A stretch of DNA of 62,101 bases from Pseudomonadota bacterium. Lineage in GTDB: Bacteria; Bdellovibrionota; Bacteriovoracia; Bacteriovoracales; Bacteriovoracaceae. Position 1 is the stretch's first letter. Every line of letters begins with the position of its first letter. Below the pieces are notes generated by a model. It made no database searches. It was not told the origin of the DNA and worked only from the letters and a program-made list of their open reading frames with translations. Below, in pieces: positions 7,466 to 16,003 of the stretch. The stretch lies in assembly GCA_027487685.1 (NCBI GenBank), contig JAIYDC010000131.1, positions 1-62,101 of the forward strand, in the 5' to 3' direction. The translations under genes were made by a program, and so were the position numbers.

Positions 7466-8439
7466 GCGAATATCTCGGCCATTTTTCAGTCATGCTCCCG
7501 GAGTGCCTGGACGCACTTGAGCTGGGTTCCAGCACATCAGGTTCTCTTTATTTTGCTGATCTGACCTTTGGTGCCGGCGGTCACACCTTTGCATTATCGG
7601 ACCGGGTCGCCGGTTCGATCGTCTACGCCACAGATCAGGATCCTGATGCTCTCCGGAACGGTGAGGAAAAGATCCTCGCCCGAGGGAAATCAGAAACTAT
7701 ACGTCTTCTTCCTATGAACTTTCGTGAATTTCCGGAATGGTGTGAAGTCAATCAGATGCACGGGAAGCTCGCTGGGATTCTGATGGACCTTGGGGTTTCA
7801 TCGCACCAATTTGATAAAATGGAGCGAGGATTTTCCTTCCGGGCCGATGCTCCTCTAGACATGCGGATGAACTACGAGGACGGGTCCAATGTGACGGCCG
7901 CCGACCTTCTTAATACACTCCCTGAGAAGGAGATCGCCGATATTCTTTTTGCCTATGGAGAGGAGCGACTCTCTCGCAAGATAGCCGCACGTATCGTTGA
8001 ACTGCGCCAGCGTGAGAAGATTGCAACCACTGGGCAGATCGAAGAAATTTGTTTCCATTCGTACTCCCCGAAAGATCGGCATGGAAAAACTCATCCCGCC
8101 ACACGGACATTCCAGGCCCTTCGAATCGCCGTTAATGAGGAGCTCACTGTCCTCGAGAATACTCTACCAAAACTGTTGCCGTTTCTTTCTGTTGGCGGAG
8201 TCCTTGCTGTGATTAGTTTCCACTCACTCGAAGACCGGATTGTGAAACATACCTTTAAAGAAGTAGTGGAGAAGAAAGATTTTCCTGCTATGATTTTAAC
8301 TAAGAAGCCACTTACAGCCACGGAAGAAGAGCTGTCACAGAATTCCCGTTCGCGAAGCGCTAAGCTCCGCCTCCTGCAGCGGGTTTCTCAACTAGGAGGG
8401 GTTGATGGCGTTAAGAAAAAAAGGCAGTTCGAAATTTAA
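7462..8439 (+). CDS. rsmH: 16S rRNA (cytosine-1402 N4) methyltransferase
   Basis: RsmH (MraW) methylates C1402 in the decoding centre of 16S rRNA and is normally the second gene of dcw clusters after mraZ. The 325-residue product begins with HFSVMLPECLDAL, then motif I DLTFGAGGHTFAL, and contains MDLGVSSHQFD, FSFRADAPLDMRM, RTFQALRIAVNEEL and ISFHSLEDRIVK, all diagnostic. No mraZ precedes it. Instead the upstream neighbour is mtnP, overlapping by ATGA. The end overlaps the ftsL start by 35 bases. Confidence 0.96.
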   Translation: MSEYLGHFSVMLPECLDALELGSSTSGSLYFADLTFGAGGHTFALSDRVAGSIVYATDQDPDALRNGEEKILARGKSETIRLLPMNFREFPEWCEVNQMHGKLAGILMDLGVSSHQFDKMERGFSFRADAPLDMRMNYEDGSNVTAADLLNTLPEKEIADILFAYGEERLSRKIAARIVELRQREKIATTGQIEEICFHSYSPKDRHGKTHPATRTFQALRIAVNEELTVLENTLPKLLPFLSVGGVLAVISFHSLEDRIVKHTFKEVVEKKDFPAMILTKKPLTATEEELSQNSRSRSAKLRLLQRVSQLGGVDGVKKKRQFEI

Positions 8440-8716
8440 CAACCGTTTGGTTGAATTTTTATTCAATCCATCGGCCCTCCCATTCACGCTTACATTTACG
8501 ACCTTAGCTGTTCTGTTCGTCGCTTTTAGAATGAAAGGTATTGAGCAAGCCTATCTTTTAAATAATATCCAATCGGATATTCAAAAGTCTACGATTCGAA
8601 ATAAAGAGCTGAAAGCTTCTAGAGCTCGAGAGATGTCTGTTCCACGACTGAGAGAGTTTGCCGTGAAGTATGACTTGAAAGAACCGGGCCCTGAGCAGAT
8701 CATTCTCATCCCCTAG
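8405..8716 (+). CDS. ftsL: FtsL-like cell division protein
   Basis: A 103-residue bitopic membrane protein in the ftsL position between rsmH and ftsI. A short basic cytoplasmic part is followed by one transmembrane segment (about residues 25-43), then a heptad-rich helix (EQAYLLNNIQSDIQKSTIRNKEL region) and the typical C-terminal RLREFAVKYDLKEP segment. FtsL with FtsB and FtsQ activates FtsWI. AGGAGG at 8394-8399 favours the ATG at 8405 over a TTG three bases earlier. Sequence identity in this family is low, so the call rests on position, topology and the coiled coil. Confidence 0.85.
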   Translation: MALRKKGSSKFNNRLVEFLFNPSALPFTLTFTTLAVLFVAFRMKGIEQAYLLNNIQSDIQKSTIRNKELKASRAREMSVPRLREFAVKYDLKEPGPEQIILIP

Positions 8717-8725
8717 AGGCCACAG

Positions 8726-10645
8726 GTGAAAAATCGTATTTTCTTCAGCTTTGTTGTCTTTTGCCTTCTCTTCGCAGTGGTCGTTGGTAAGGCATTCTAT
8801 ATCCAGGTTGTGAACAAGGCGCGACTCCTGGCCTATGCTAAGTCTCAGTTCATCCGAGAGGTTAAAGAGTACCCGAATCGGGGAAACATTCTCGATCGAA
8901 ACGGAAACCCACTCGCGATTAATGTTCACGTTTATAATCTCTTCACGATCCCCCGTAAGAAGAACGCGGAATTTTATGAGCAACTTCGGGCGCTCTCGAA
9001 GGCCGTGCCAGAGCTTCCCTATGCTAAACTTCGCGCACTGGTGCAGAAGCGAACGAAGTACACATGGCTCGGGCGGAAGATTAAACTTTCAGAAGAACAG
9101 CTAAAGAAGATAAAGAAGCTCGAAGGGATCTTTATTGAGGGGCATACAGAACGAGTCTACCCCAACCGGGAGCTCGTCGCTCAGACGATAGGTTTTGTGG
9201 GCATCGATAATACGGGCCTTGGCGGTATCGAGAACAGCTTAAACGAGGCCCTTAAGGGAAAGCCCCAGGTGGTGAAGTACATTCGAGACGCTAAGGGGCG
9301 TCCGATAAAGTATGAAACCCGCGCTTCAGACCTGTTTTCACCAGACGTACGTCTCTCGATTGATAAAGATATTCAAGGTGCACTTGAGAGCTACCTCAAG
9401 GAAGCGGTCACACACCACGAAGCTTTACGTGGCGGGGCCGGAGTTATGGATGCGGAGACAGGTGAGATTCTTGCTATCGCTAACTATCCAACCTTTGACC
9501 CTAATCGCGCTACGACCTATCCACTTGAGAACCGCAAGCTTGCTTTTGTCACGGACCCATTTGAACCTGGTTCAATATTTAAAACACTGACTATTGCCTC
9601 GGCTCTTGAGAATAAGATCGCTAAGCCAGAGACTAAGTTTTTTTGCGAATACGGTAAAATGAAAGTTCAAAACCACTGGATCTCCGAAGCTGAGACACAT
9701 GAACGTTATGAGTGGTTGACTGTCTCAGATATCCTAAAGTTTAGCTCGAATGTAGGAACCACCAAGATAGCTTTTGCGCTAAAGTACCCAAAGCTGCGTG
9801 AGACGTTAGATAAGTTTCAGATCGCACAAAAGACAGGGATTGAAATCAAAGGCGAGTCGAAAGGGATTCTGAGCTATAAAGCAACCGACAAAGTCCGGCC
9901 TCTGAGCCTCAGTAACATCAGCTTCGGTCAGGGTGTAGCAACCACCGCCATCCAGATGTTGCGCGCCTACGCCGCAATTGCTAACGGTGGTTACCTTATT
10001 AAACCCACTTTGCTTCGAAGCGATACTTCGCAACTTCGTCCTGAAAACCGCATACTCAGTGCCAAAACTTCGCAAGAGCTTACGCGCATGTTGATATCAG
10101 TGGTTAGCGAAGGCACCGGAGATAACGCAAGAATCCCTCACTACGAGATTGCTGGCAAGACCGGTACGGCCCAGCGCGTGTCTCCGGCCGGAGGTTACGC
10201 AGGCTACATCGGAAGTTTTGTCGGCTTTCCGGTCAACGTGAATAAGAAGTTTGTTGTCCTCGCTTACGTCGACCACCCCACTGCAAATGGCTACTACGGA
10301 GGTGCGACAGCGGCGCCCATTTTTAAAAAAATTACTCAGTACATTCTCTATAAGAAAAAAGACTTTGCCCAGTTTGCCAAATATGACGAGAAATCAAATT
10401 CTAAAAATCTCGATGAGGTCAACACCCAGCAGGCCCAGACGACAAAAGTGTTTGCTCCTGGATTTATGCCAGATTTTGCTGGTCTCGATAAGGCGAGTGC
10501 CCTCCATTTGGCAGAGGAGAGAAATATTGAACTCGAACTCTACGGTTACGGAGTCGTGACGAAGCAATCAGTAACCGCAGGGAGTGAGATCGTCGGGAGA
10601 ACTGCCTTACGCCTCCACTTCGAAGCGCCTACTTATGCTGAATGA
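8726..10645 (+). CDS. ftsI: Septal peptidoglycan transpeptidase FtsI (PBP3)
   Basis: FtsI is the class B penicillin-binding protein that crosslinks septal peptidoglycan with FtsW. The 639-residue protein has one N-terminal transmembrane segment (residues 5-22), the pedestal domain starting with RGNILDRNGNPLAI, and a transpeptidase domain with the catalytic EPGSIFK (Ser-x-x-Lys), SSN in KFSSNVGT and KTG in AGKTGTAQR. A C-terminal PASTA-like region (MPDFAGLDKASALHLAE to about residue 630) resembles that of sporulation and Gram-positive FtsI paralogs. It starts with GTG nine bases after ftsL and overlaps murE by 11 bases. Confidence 0.95.
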   Translation: MKNRIFFSFVVFCLLFAVVVGKAFYIQVVNKARLLAYAKSQFIREVKEYPNRGNILDRNGNPLAINVHVYNLFTIPRKKNAEFYEQLRALSKAVPELPYAKLRALVQKRTKYTWLGRKIKLSEEQLKKIKKLEGIFIEGHTERVYPNRELVAQTIGFVGIDNTGLGGIENSLNEALKGKPQVVKYIRDAKGRPIKYETRASDLFSPDVRLSIDKDIQGALESYLKEAVTHHEALRGGAGVMDAETGEILAIANYPTFDPNRATTYPLENRKLAFVTDPFEPGSIFKTLTIASALENKIAKPETKFFCEYGKMKVQNHWISEAETHERYEWLTVSDILKFSSNVGTTKIAFALKYPKLRETLDKFQIAQKTGIEIKGESKGILSYKATDKVRPLSLSNISFGQGVATTAIQMLRAYAAIANGGYLIKPTLLRSDTSQLRPENRILSAKTSQELTRMLISVVSEGTGDNARIPHYEIAGKTGTAQRVSPAGGYAGYIGSFVGFPVNVNKKFVVLAYVDHPTANGYYGGATAAPIFKKITQYILYKKKDFAQFAKYDEKSNSKNLDEVNTQQAQTTKVFAPGFMPDFAGLDKASALHLAEERNIELELYGYGVVTKQSVTAGSEIVGRTALRLHFEAPTYAE

Positions 10646-11996
10646 AAAAACCTTAGGTCCTTTGCTTAATCTACAACTTCCTCCGCTGACCGTAAGTGAT
10701 GTGCATTGGAAGACACAAGATTCTGATAAAGATTCACTGCTTTTTTATCGAATCCCCCCGGAGGATGGAGCGGAATCCCTTTTTCGGGAGCGAATTTTGA
10801 GCGCTCGCTTTGCCTGGCTTATCTTGAACCAGGATCACCCGGCGAGACCTTCGAATAGCTCGATAATCTCCGAGAAAGACTGGCCCCGCATCCAGGAAGC
10901 TCTTCTCGATCTTCTCTATCCACTCCCACCGTTGAAGCTGCTGGCAGTTACGGGAACTAACGGTAAAACAACCACGGCAGACCTGGTCCTGCAGTTAGGT
11001 GAGCTTTGCGGTAAAAAAGGGATCTCCATTGGAACTCTTGGAGTTCGCGAAAATCACCATACTCTTTTGAATTTTGGACTCACCTCCCCAAGCTTTATTG
11101 ACCTTAGAAAATTTCTCCACCGTTTTGAGGCCGGCAAGGATTTTTGCATCCTCGAGGCAAGTTCTCACGCATTGATCCAAGGGAGGCTCCAGGGACTTAA
11201 GTTTGATGCAGCCGGTTGGTTATCATTCTCTCAAGATCATCTTGATTATCATAAGACCATGGAAGAGTACTTTTCCGCGAAAATGATTCTCTTTGATTAT
11301 TTGTCTGATGCTGCTCAACTCTTTGTACCGACTCAACAACGTGAGCTGTTCGATCGGATTCGCCAACGGACTCAGCGAGTGACCCTAGCACCAGAGATTA
11401 TAGGCCCTCTTCCGCTCTTTTTCTCTGCCAGGTTTAATCGGAATAACCTCGAAGTTGCAGCGGCCATAGTTGAGACGGCTTTTGATCTCTCAATTCCCGC
11501 TGTATACGACAGGCTTGTTGCACCAGATGGCCGCTTTTTTGTCAGAGCTTATGGAGAAAGTTATATCGTCGTCGACTTCGCCCACTCTCCCGACGCTCTC
11601 GAAAACATCTGTCGGGGTATACGCGAGGCCTTTCCTGATCATGAATTGAAGGTGCTCTTTGGCTGTGGCGGAGACCGTGACCGATCCAAGCGTGGACAGA
11701 TGGGTCAAATTGCCGAGTCTTATGCAGCTGAAATTTATGTAACGAGTGATAATCCGCGGTCCGAGGATCCTGAAAAGATTATGGATGACATCCTCTCAGG
11801 TATCAAAAGGTCCGGAATCCGCCGGAATGTTGATAGACGCGCCTGCGTCCAGCAAGCCTTAGAAGAACTTCAAGGGAAAGAGGTCCTTCTTTTAGCAGGC
11901 AAGGGCCATGAGGATTACATCCTGAGCAAGGGTGTAAAGCAACCCTATAGTGATATCGTCGAAGTTGAATCGTTTCTTGCAAGGAATGGCACATGA
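10635..11996 (+). CDS. murE: UDP-MurNAc-tripeptide synthetase MurE, probably meso-DAP-adding
   Basis: MurE adds the third stem-peptide residue to UDP-MurNAc-L-Ala-D-Glu using ATP. The ATG at 10635, inside the end of ftsI, gives 453 residues. A longer frame to 10584 lies entirely inside ftsI and is unlikely. Visible motifs are the P-loop TGTNGKTTTAD, SQDHLDYH, the lysine in YFSAKMILFDYL that is carbamylated in this family, and DFAHSPDALEN. The specificity motif reads DNPRSEDP. In known enzymes DNPR marks meso-diaminopimelate, as opposed to DNPA-type lysine enzymes. The N-terminal domain is somewhat short. Its end overlaps murF by ATGA. Confidence 0.93.
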   Translation: MLNEKTLGPLLNLQLPPLTVSDVHWKTQDSDKDSLLFYRIPPEDGAESLFRERILSARFAWLILNQDHPARPSNSSIISEKDWPRIQEALLDLLYPLPPLKLLAVTGTNGKTTTADLVLQLGELCGKKGISIGTLGVRENHHTLLNFGLTSPSFIDLRKFLHRFEAGKDFCILEASSHALIQGRLQGLKFDAAGWLSFSQDHLDYHKTMEEYFSAKMILFDYLSDAAQLFVPTQQRELFDRIRQRTQRVTLAPEIIGPLPLFFSARFNRNNLEVAAAIVETAFDLSIPAVYDRLVAPDGRFFVRAYGESYIVVDFAHSPDALENICRGIREAFPDHELKVLFGCGGDRDRSKRGQMGQIAESYAAEIYVTSDNPRSEDPEKIMDDILSGIKRSGIRRNVDRRACVQQALEELQGKEVLLLAGKGHEDYILSKGVKQPYSDIVEVESFLARNGT

Positions 11997-13390
11997 TTAA
12001 TCTCTCTCACATTTCAACATGTCCCTCGGTTCTACTTCCGTTTAGCCGCGAGGGCCATCTCGCCTTCACAACGGATACTCGCAAGTACCAACACCCTGGT
12101 GCGTTTGTGGCGATCCCTGGTGCCAAAGTTAATCCTTTAGATCTGATCGGGGATATCTTGAAGAAAGAGTGTCCCATCATTTTCTTCCAGCAGGATGTTG
12201 TTAACGATACTAAGGTTCGAGAGCTTCGATTGGTCTATCCTAAAACCGAGTTTATTCCTGTAAGCGATAGCGTTACTTTTCTCCAGGAATTATCCCATCG
12301 ACACATCCAAGACTGGAAGAGAAGGAATCTGCGGAACATTGTTTTTGCAATCTCCGGGTCCAACGGTAAGACCACTCATAAGGAGATGCTCTCCTATCTT
12401 CTAAGCGAAGTGCTTCCAGGCAAGGTTGTGGCAACGGAGAAGAATAATAATAACCACCTCGGTGTTCCGCTCACTCTTCTTAACGTTACCGATCGAACAG
12501 AGGTTGTGGTGCTAGAACTTGGCAGCAATCATCCTGGCGAAATTCGGGTCCTTTGTGATATTGCTTTACCATCGGCCGGAATAACGACCAACATCGGTGC
12601 GACACACATGGAGTTCTTCGGCACCGAGCAAAATGTTTTCGAAGAAGAAGCTTTCCTCTACCACGCCGTTCGAAATGTGACTCACGGCCACGGACTCTAC
12701 CTCATCAATAGGGATGACCCTTATCTGCGGCAGCTTGAAAGTACAAAAGGATCAGTGACTTTCGGGGAGGCCGGTGATGCCCAGGCACGGATTTCATATC
12801 TAGACGACGGTGCTGAACTTCATTTCGCCGGTAAAACTCTTATCGCCCGAAATTCCCACATTACAGGGAGGCACAACAAGCTCAATCTGATCACTTGTCT
12901 TTTCATCGCAGATACTCTTTATCCAGAGCACAAAGAACAATTCGTCGAGGCTTGTAGAAACTTTCGCCCAACGAAGAACCGTTCAGAATGGATTGAGTTT
13001 GAAAAACGTCCCGTTTACCTCGACGCTTATAACGCGAACCCCTCTTCCATGAAGGCCGCTCTAGAGGGTTTCAAAGAAAGTGTCATCTCTCAGGGTTTTA
13101 ACCTTGCCGACACTTGCGTCGTACTTGGGGACATGAACGAACTTGGCGATTCAACCCCCCAGTATCACAAAGAGCTTGGCCGATTTGTGAAGGAGTTGGG
13201 TTTCCCGCATGTCTTCTTTGTGGGTCGTTTCACTGCTCATTACCTTGAAGGCAATCCAGCAGGACGTCCCCGCCCCTCTTGCGCTGGGTTTAAGGATGAG
13301 TACCGTTCTGATTGTTTGAAGAAATACGCGATCCACTTTATTAAAGGGTCGCGCTCTTTACAATTGGAGTCACTGTTCGATATAACTTAA
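11993..13390 (+). CDS. murF: UDP-MurNAc-tripeptide:D-alanyl-D-alanine ligase MurF
   Basis: MurF adds D-Ala-D-Ala to complete the UDP-MurNAc pentapeptide. The 465-residue protein has TDTRKYQHPGAFVAI early, the P-loop SGSNGKTTHKEML, the MurF-specific TEKNNNNHLGVPLTLL and ELGSNHPGEI, TNIGATHMEFF, and YNANPSSMKAAL in the C-terminal domain. All ATP and substrate motifs are intact, in contrast to the neighbouring MurD. Its start overlaps the murE stop. A small hairpin separates it from mraY. Confidence 0.95.
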   Translation: MINLSHISTCPSVLLPFSREGHLAFTTDTRKYQHPGAFVAIPGAKVNPLDLIGDILKKECPIIFFQQDVVNDTKVRELRLVYPKTEFIPVSDSVTFLQELSHRHIQDWKRRNLRNIVFAISGSNGKTTHKEMLSYLLSEVLPGKVVATEKNNNNHLGVPLTLLNVTDRTEVVVLELGSNHPGEIRVLCDIALPSAGITTNIGATHMEFFGTEQNVFEEEAFLYHAVRNVTHGHGLYLINRDDPYLRQLESTKGSVTFGEAGDAQARISYLDDGAELHFAGKTLIARNSHITGRHNKLNLITCLFIADTLYPEHKEQFVEACRNFRPTKNRSEWIEFEKRPVYLDAYNANPSSMKAALEGFKESVISQGFNLADTCVVLGDMNELGDSTPQYHKELGRFVKELGFPHVFFVGRFTAHYLEGNPAGRPRPSCAGFKDEYRSDCLKKYAIHFIKGSRSLQLESLFDIT

Positions 13391-13415
13391 GTTTATCTTT
13401 TTTAAAGGGATAAAC
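13391..13415 (+). promoter_or_regulatory. Hairpin presenting the mraY ribosome binding site
   Basis: GTTTATC (13391-13397) and GATAAAC (13409-13415) are perfectly complementary and fill most of the murF-mraY gap. The loop contains the purine-rich AAAGG that would serve as ribosome binding site, and the stem ends directly at the mraY ATG. It could modulate mraY translation. At seven A/T-rich pairs it is weak. Confidence 0.45.
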
Positions 13416-14492
13416 ATGCTGTATCATTGGCTTTACCCACTAAGTCAAAATATTCATTTATTTAACGTCTTCAAGTACATTACGTTCCGTTCTTTCCTCG
13501 CTTTCATTATCGCGACTTTCGTCTCGATCTTCTGGGGGAAACGGTTCATTCTCCTCATGAAGCTACGTCAGTTTGGTCAGACTATCCGAGAGGAAGGGCC
13601 TGAGTCTCATAAGAAAAAGAAAGGCACCCCTACTTTTGGTGGCGTCTTTATCTTAGGCTCTGCGATGATTGCTTGTGCGATTTGTGGAAACTTTGTCTCC
13701 TTCCCTTTTCTTTTGGCCCTGTTTGTTACCATCTCCTATTTCTTCCTTGGCGGTCTCGACGACTACCTGAAGGTGCTTAAAAAGAATACGAAGGGTGTGT
13801 CTGCTAGACAGAAGCTCCTGTGGCAGTTTTCTACCGGCCTTTTGGCCGCTTACGTAATGATTCGCTGGAACATTACAGATTCACAGGTGTATCTTCCTTT
13901 CGTGAAGGACCCCGTCATTGATATCGGCTGGTTTTACGTTCCTTTTGCGGCATTTGTTATTGTTGGTTCCTCAAACGCCTTGAACCTTACCGACGGTCTT
14001 GATGGCTTGGCCATCGGTCCTACTATCATATCGGCGGCTACGCTTGGTCTACTCTCATACCTTGCGGGCCACACTGAACTGGCCAACTACCTTTTTATTC
14101 CCCATGTGCCTGATGTGGGAGAACTTCTGGTATTAGTGGCGGCAATCATCGGCGCCGGTGTGGGTTTTCTCTGGTACAACGCTTATCCAGCAGAAATCTT
14201 CATGGGAGACGTAGGGTCTTTGTCTCTTGGCGGTTGCCTTGGAACGATTGCAGTCCTTACCAAAAACGAGTTCCTCTTCGTTCTGATCGGTGGGATCTTT
14301 GTTATTGAAGCTGTTTCGGTTATCCTCCAGGTCGCTTCATTTAAGACGAGAGGCAAGCGGATCTTTAAAATGGCCCCAATTCATCATCACTTTGAGCTGA
14401 CCGGCTGGCCTGAAACGAAGGTTATTGTTCGATTTTGGATCGTTAGTCTTATATTCGCGATCCTGGCACTTGCGACATTGAAACTTAGATAA
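13416..14492 (+). CDS. mraY: Phospho-N-acetylmuramoyl-pentapeptide transferase MraY
   Basis: MraY moves phospho-MurNAc-pentapeptide onto undecaprenyl phosphate in the inner membrane, making lipid I. The 358-residue polytopic protein has about ten hydrophobic segments and the family motifs: KKGTPTFGG after the first helix, the Mg-binding aspartates in FLGGLDDYLK, NLTDGLDGLA, MGDVGSLSLGG, and the cytoplasmic histidine cluster PIHHHFELTGWPE. It lies 25 bases after murF and 18 bases before murD. Confidence 0.97.
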   Translation: MLYHWLYPLSQNIHLFNVFKYITFRSFLAFIIATFVSIFWGKRFILLMKLRQFGQTIREEGPESHKKKKGTPTFGGVFILGSAMIACAICGNFVSFPFLLALFVTISYFFLGGLDDYLKVLKKNTKGVSARQKLLWQFSTGLLAAYVMIRWNITDSQVYLPFVKDPVIDIGWFYVPFAAFVIVGSSNALNLTDGLDGLAIGPTIISAATLGLLSYLAGHTELANYLFIPHVPDVGELLVLVAAIIGAGVGFLWYNAYPAEIFMGDVGSLSLGGCLGTIAVLTKNEFLFVLIGGIFVIEAVSVILQVASFKTRGKRIFKMAPIHHHFELTGWPETKVIVRFWIVSLIFAILALATLKLR

Positions 14493-14510
14493 AACACTTA
14501 AGGAGCTCTC

Positions 14511-15893
14511 ATGGAAAAGTATAAAGGAAAAAAAATCCTCGTCGTGGGCTTAGGGAAGACTGGCTTTGCGCTGATCAACCTGTTCACTCAGTGGGGCTGC
14601 GAAATTAAGGTCACGGACATTAAGCCAATCTTTGATTTGAATAAGCAGGTCAAGCGTTTAAAAAAGATCTCCCCGACTCCGGGCATGACCCTCGGTGAAC
14701 ACAGGGATGAAGACTTTATTGAAGCTGATATTATTGTCTACTCTTCATCGGTAGATCCTAATCTCTCTCAGCTTAAGGTTGCACGGGAGCACGGCCGGCT
14801 GGTGTATTCTGACTTTGCCTTCGCTGTCGAGAACTGTGCAAAGCCAATCGTCGCCGTGTGTGGTTCCCATGGAAGGACCATCACCGCGCACATGATCGGG
14901 TACACTTTAAAAATCGACAAAAAGAACGTTTTTGTCGGTGGCACATCGGAAGAGCCGTTTATCAATTTTTTGAGTCTACCGAACCGCGAAGAAGTGGACT
15001 ACTGCGTGATTGAGGTCTCCCCTCAGCAGCTTCAGACAGTCGAGAACTTCAAACCGGTACTTGCGGTCTACCCTAACCTTGAGGAGAAAAATCTTCTCGG
15101 TCGTTTCAGAAGTTCCGCTGAGTACCTGGACACTGCACTGAAGGTCGCGCGAAGTCTTGGCCCGGAAAACTTTCTCGTTGTGAATTTTGACAAGCTGGCT
15201 TCTAATTCTGTCCTTCGTTCTTCTCAGGCACAGACATTTTGGTACTCACGTAAGTCCTTTGTTACTATGGGTGTAATCTCAGAAATTCAGGGGACTCATT
15301 TCCACGATAAGCGGATCCACTGCAATATCCATTTCCATTCGGAGTTCAAGGTTACGGATATGCGCATCGTCGGGGTGAACAATCGCGAGAACCTCATGGC
15401 CGCCATCACTGCCTGTAAGGCGCTTAAAGTTTCTGATCACTCGATCCAACAGTGCATCGAAAAGTTCCCTGGTATCCCACATCGGCTCGAGTTCGTGGTC
15501 GAAAAAAACGGTGTCCGCTTCTACAATGACTCTAAGTCAGAGACTATGGAAGAACTCAAGGTTTCGCTCGAGGCTTTCAAGGATCAGGTTATTCTGATCG
15601 CTGGAGGAAAGGAGATTGAGGGGATTCCTTTTGATAAGTACTCGGGGATTATCCATGAGAAAGTCCGTGTCCTCGTTCTCGTTGGCGAGGTAAAGGAGAC
15701 GATGAACAGAATTCTCGGCGATATGACTCAAACCTTCCTGGTTGGATCTTTTGATGAATCGGTCCTTCTGGCCTACCAGAAGTCCCGAACTGGTGACACG
15801 ATTCTCCTTTGCCCAGGTAACGAGTCGACGGATGTATTCCGTGATTTTGAGGAGAAAGGAAACTACTACAAAAAGCTTATTTTTCAACTCTAG
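14511..15893 (+). CDS. murD: MurD-like ligase (UDP-MurNAc-L-Ala:D-Glu ligase) with degenerate ATP site
   Basis: By order and overall sequence this 460-residue protein is MurD, which adds D-glutamate to UDP-MurNAc-L-alanine. The N-terminal VVGLGKTGFALI domain and the C-terminal HRLEFVVEKNGVRFYNDSK segment (residues 324-342) fit the family well. The central ATPase domain does not. The P-loop reads CGSHGRTI (117-124) with Arg122 where all active Mur ligases have lysine. The TxDHxDRH block is replaced by PNLEEKNLLGRF (188-199). The lysine carbamylated in Escherichia coli MurD aligns with Ala209, and the late SPAxASxD motif reads CPGNESTD. The neighbouring MurC, E and F keep all these residues. 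AGGAG precedes the ATG. It is either a highly unusual MurD or a non-catalytic relative. It ends before a strong hairpin. Confidence 0.85.
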   Translation: MEKYKGKKILVVGLGKTGFALINLFTQWGCEIKVTDIKPIFDLNKQVKRLKKISPTPGMTLGEHRDEDFIEADIIVYSSSVDPNLSQLKVAREHGRLVYSDFAFAVENCAKPIVAVCGSHGRTITAHMIGYTLKIDKKNVFVGGTSEEPFINFLSLPNREEVDYCVIEVSPQQLQTVENFKPVLAVYPNLEEKNLLGRFRSSAEYLDTALKVARSLGPENFLVVNFDKLASNSVLRSSQAQTFWYSRKSFVTMGVISEIQGTHFHDKRIHCNIHFHSEFKVTDMRIVGVNNRENLMAAITACKALKVSDHSIQQCIEKFPGIPHRLEFVVEKNGVRFYNDSKSETMEELKVSLEAFKDQVILIAGGKEIEGIPFDKYSGIIHEKVRVLVLVGEVKETMNRILGDMTQTFLVGSFDESVLLAYQKSRTGDTILLCPGNESTDVFRDFEEKGNYYKKLIFQL

Positions 15894-15905
15894 TTCATCA
15901 TCTCA

Positions 15906-15926
15906 GGGGGCCGACCTATGGCCCCC
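15906..15926 (+). terminator. Strong GC hairpin after murD (terminator or attenuator-like)
   Basis: GGGGGCC (15906-15912) pairs with GGCCCCC (15920-15926) around a seven-base loop. Only GATTT follows, so there is no real uridine run. It may stabilise or partly terminate the upstream transcript rather than act as a full terminator. Confidence 0.5.
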
Positions 15927-15945
15927 CGATTTGCGAACAATGGTA

Positions 15946-15974
15946 TTGAGACGGATACTAACTCGAGCTACACT
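15946..15974 (+). promoter_or_regulatory. Candidate internal promoter of ftsW-murG-murC-murB
   Basis: TTGAGA (15946-15951) and TACACT (15969-15974) are separated by 17 bases. The predicted start is near 15981, about 23 bases before the ftsW ATG. It follows the murD hairpin directly, which suggests a second transcription unit within the division cluster. Confidence 0.5.
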
Positions 15975-16003
15975 GGAGTAAACCCAAACCAGAGTAGTTT
16001 TCA

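Noticed and set aside
10584-10634. Upstream extension of murE by 17 codons
   Set aside because: It lies wholly inside ftsI in another frame. The ATG at 10635 gives a normal 11-base overlap.
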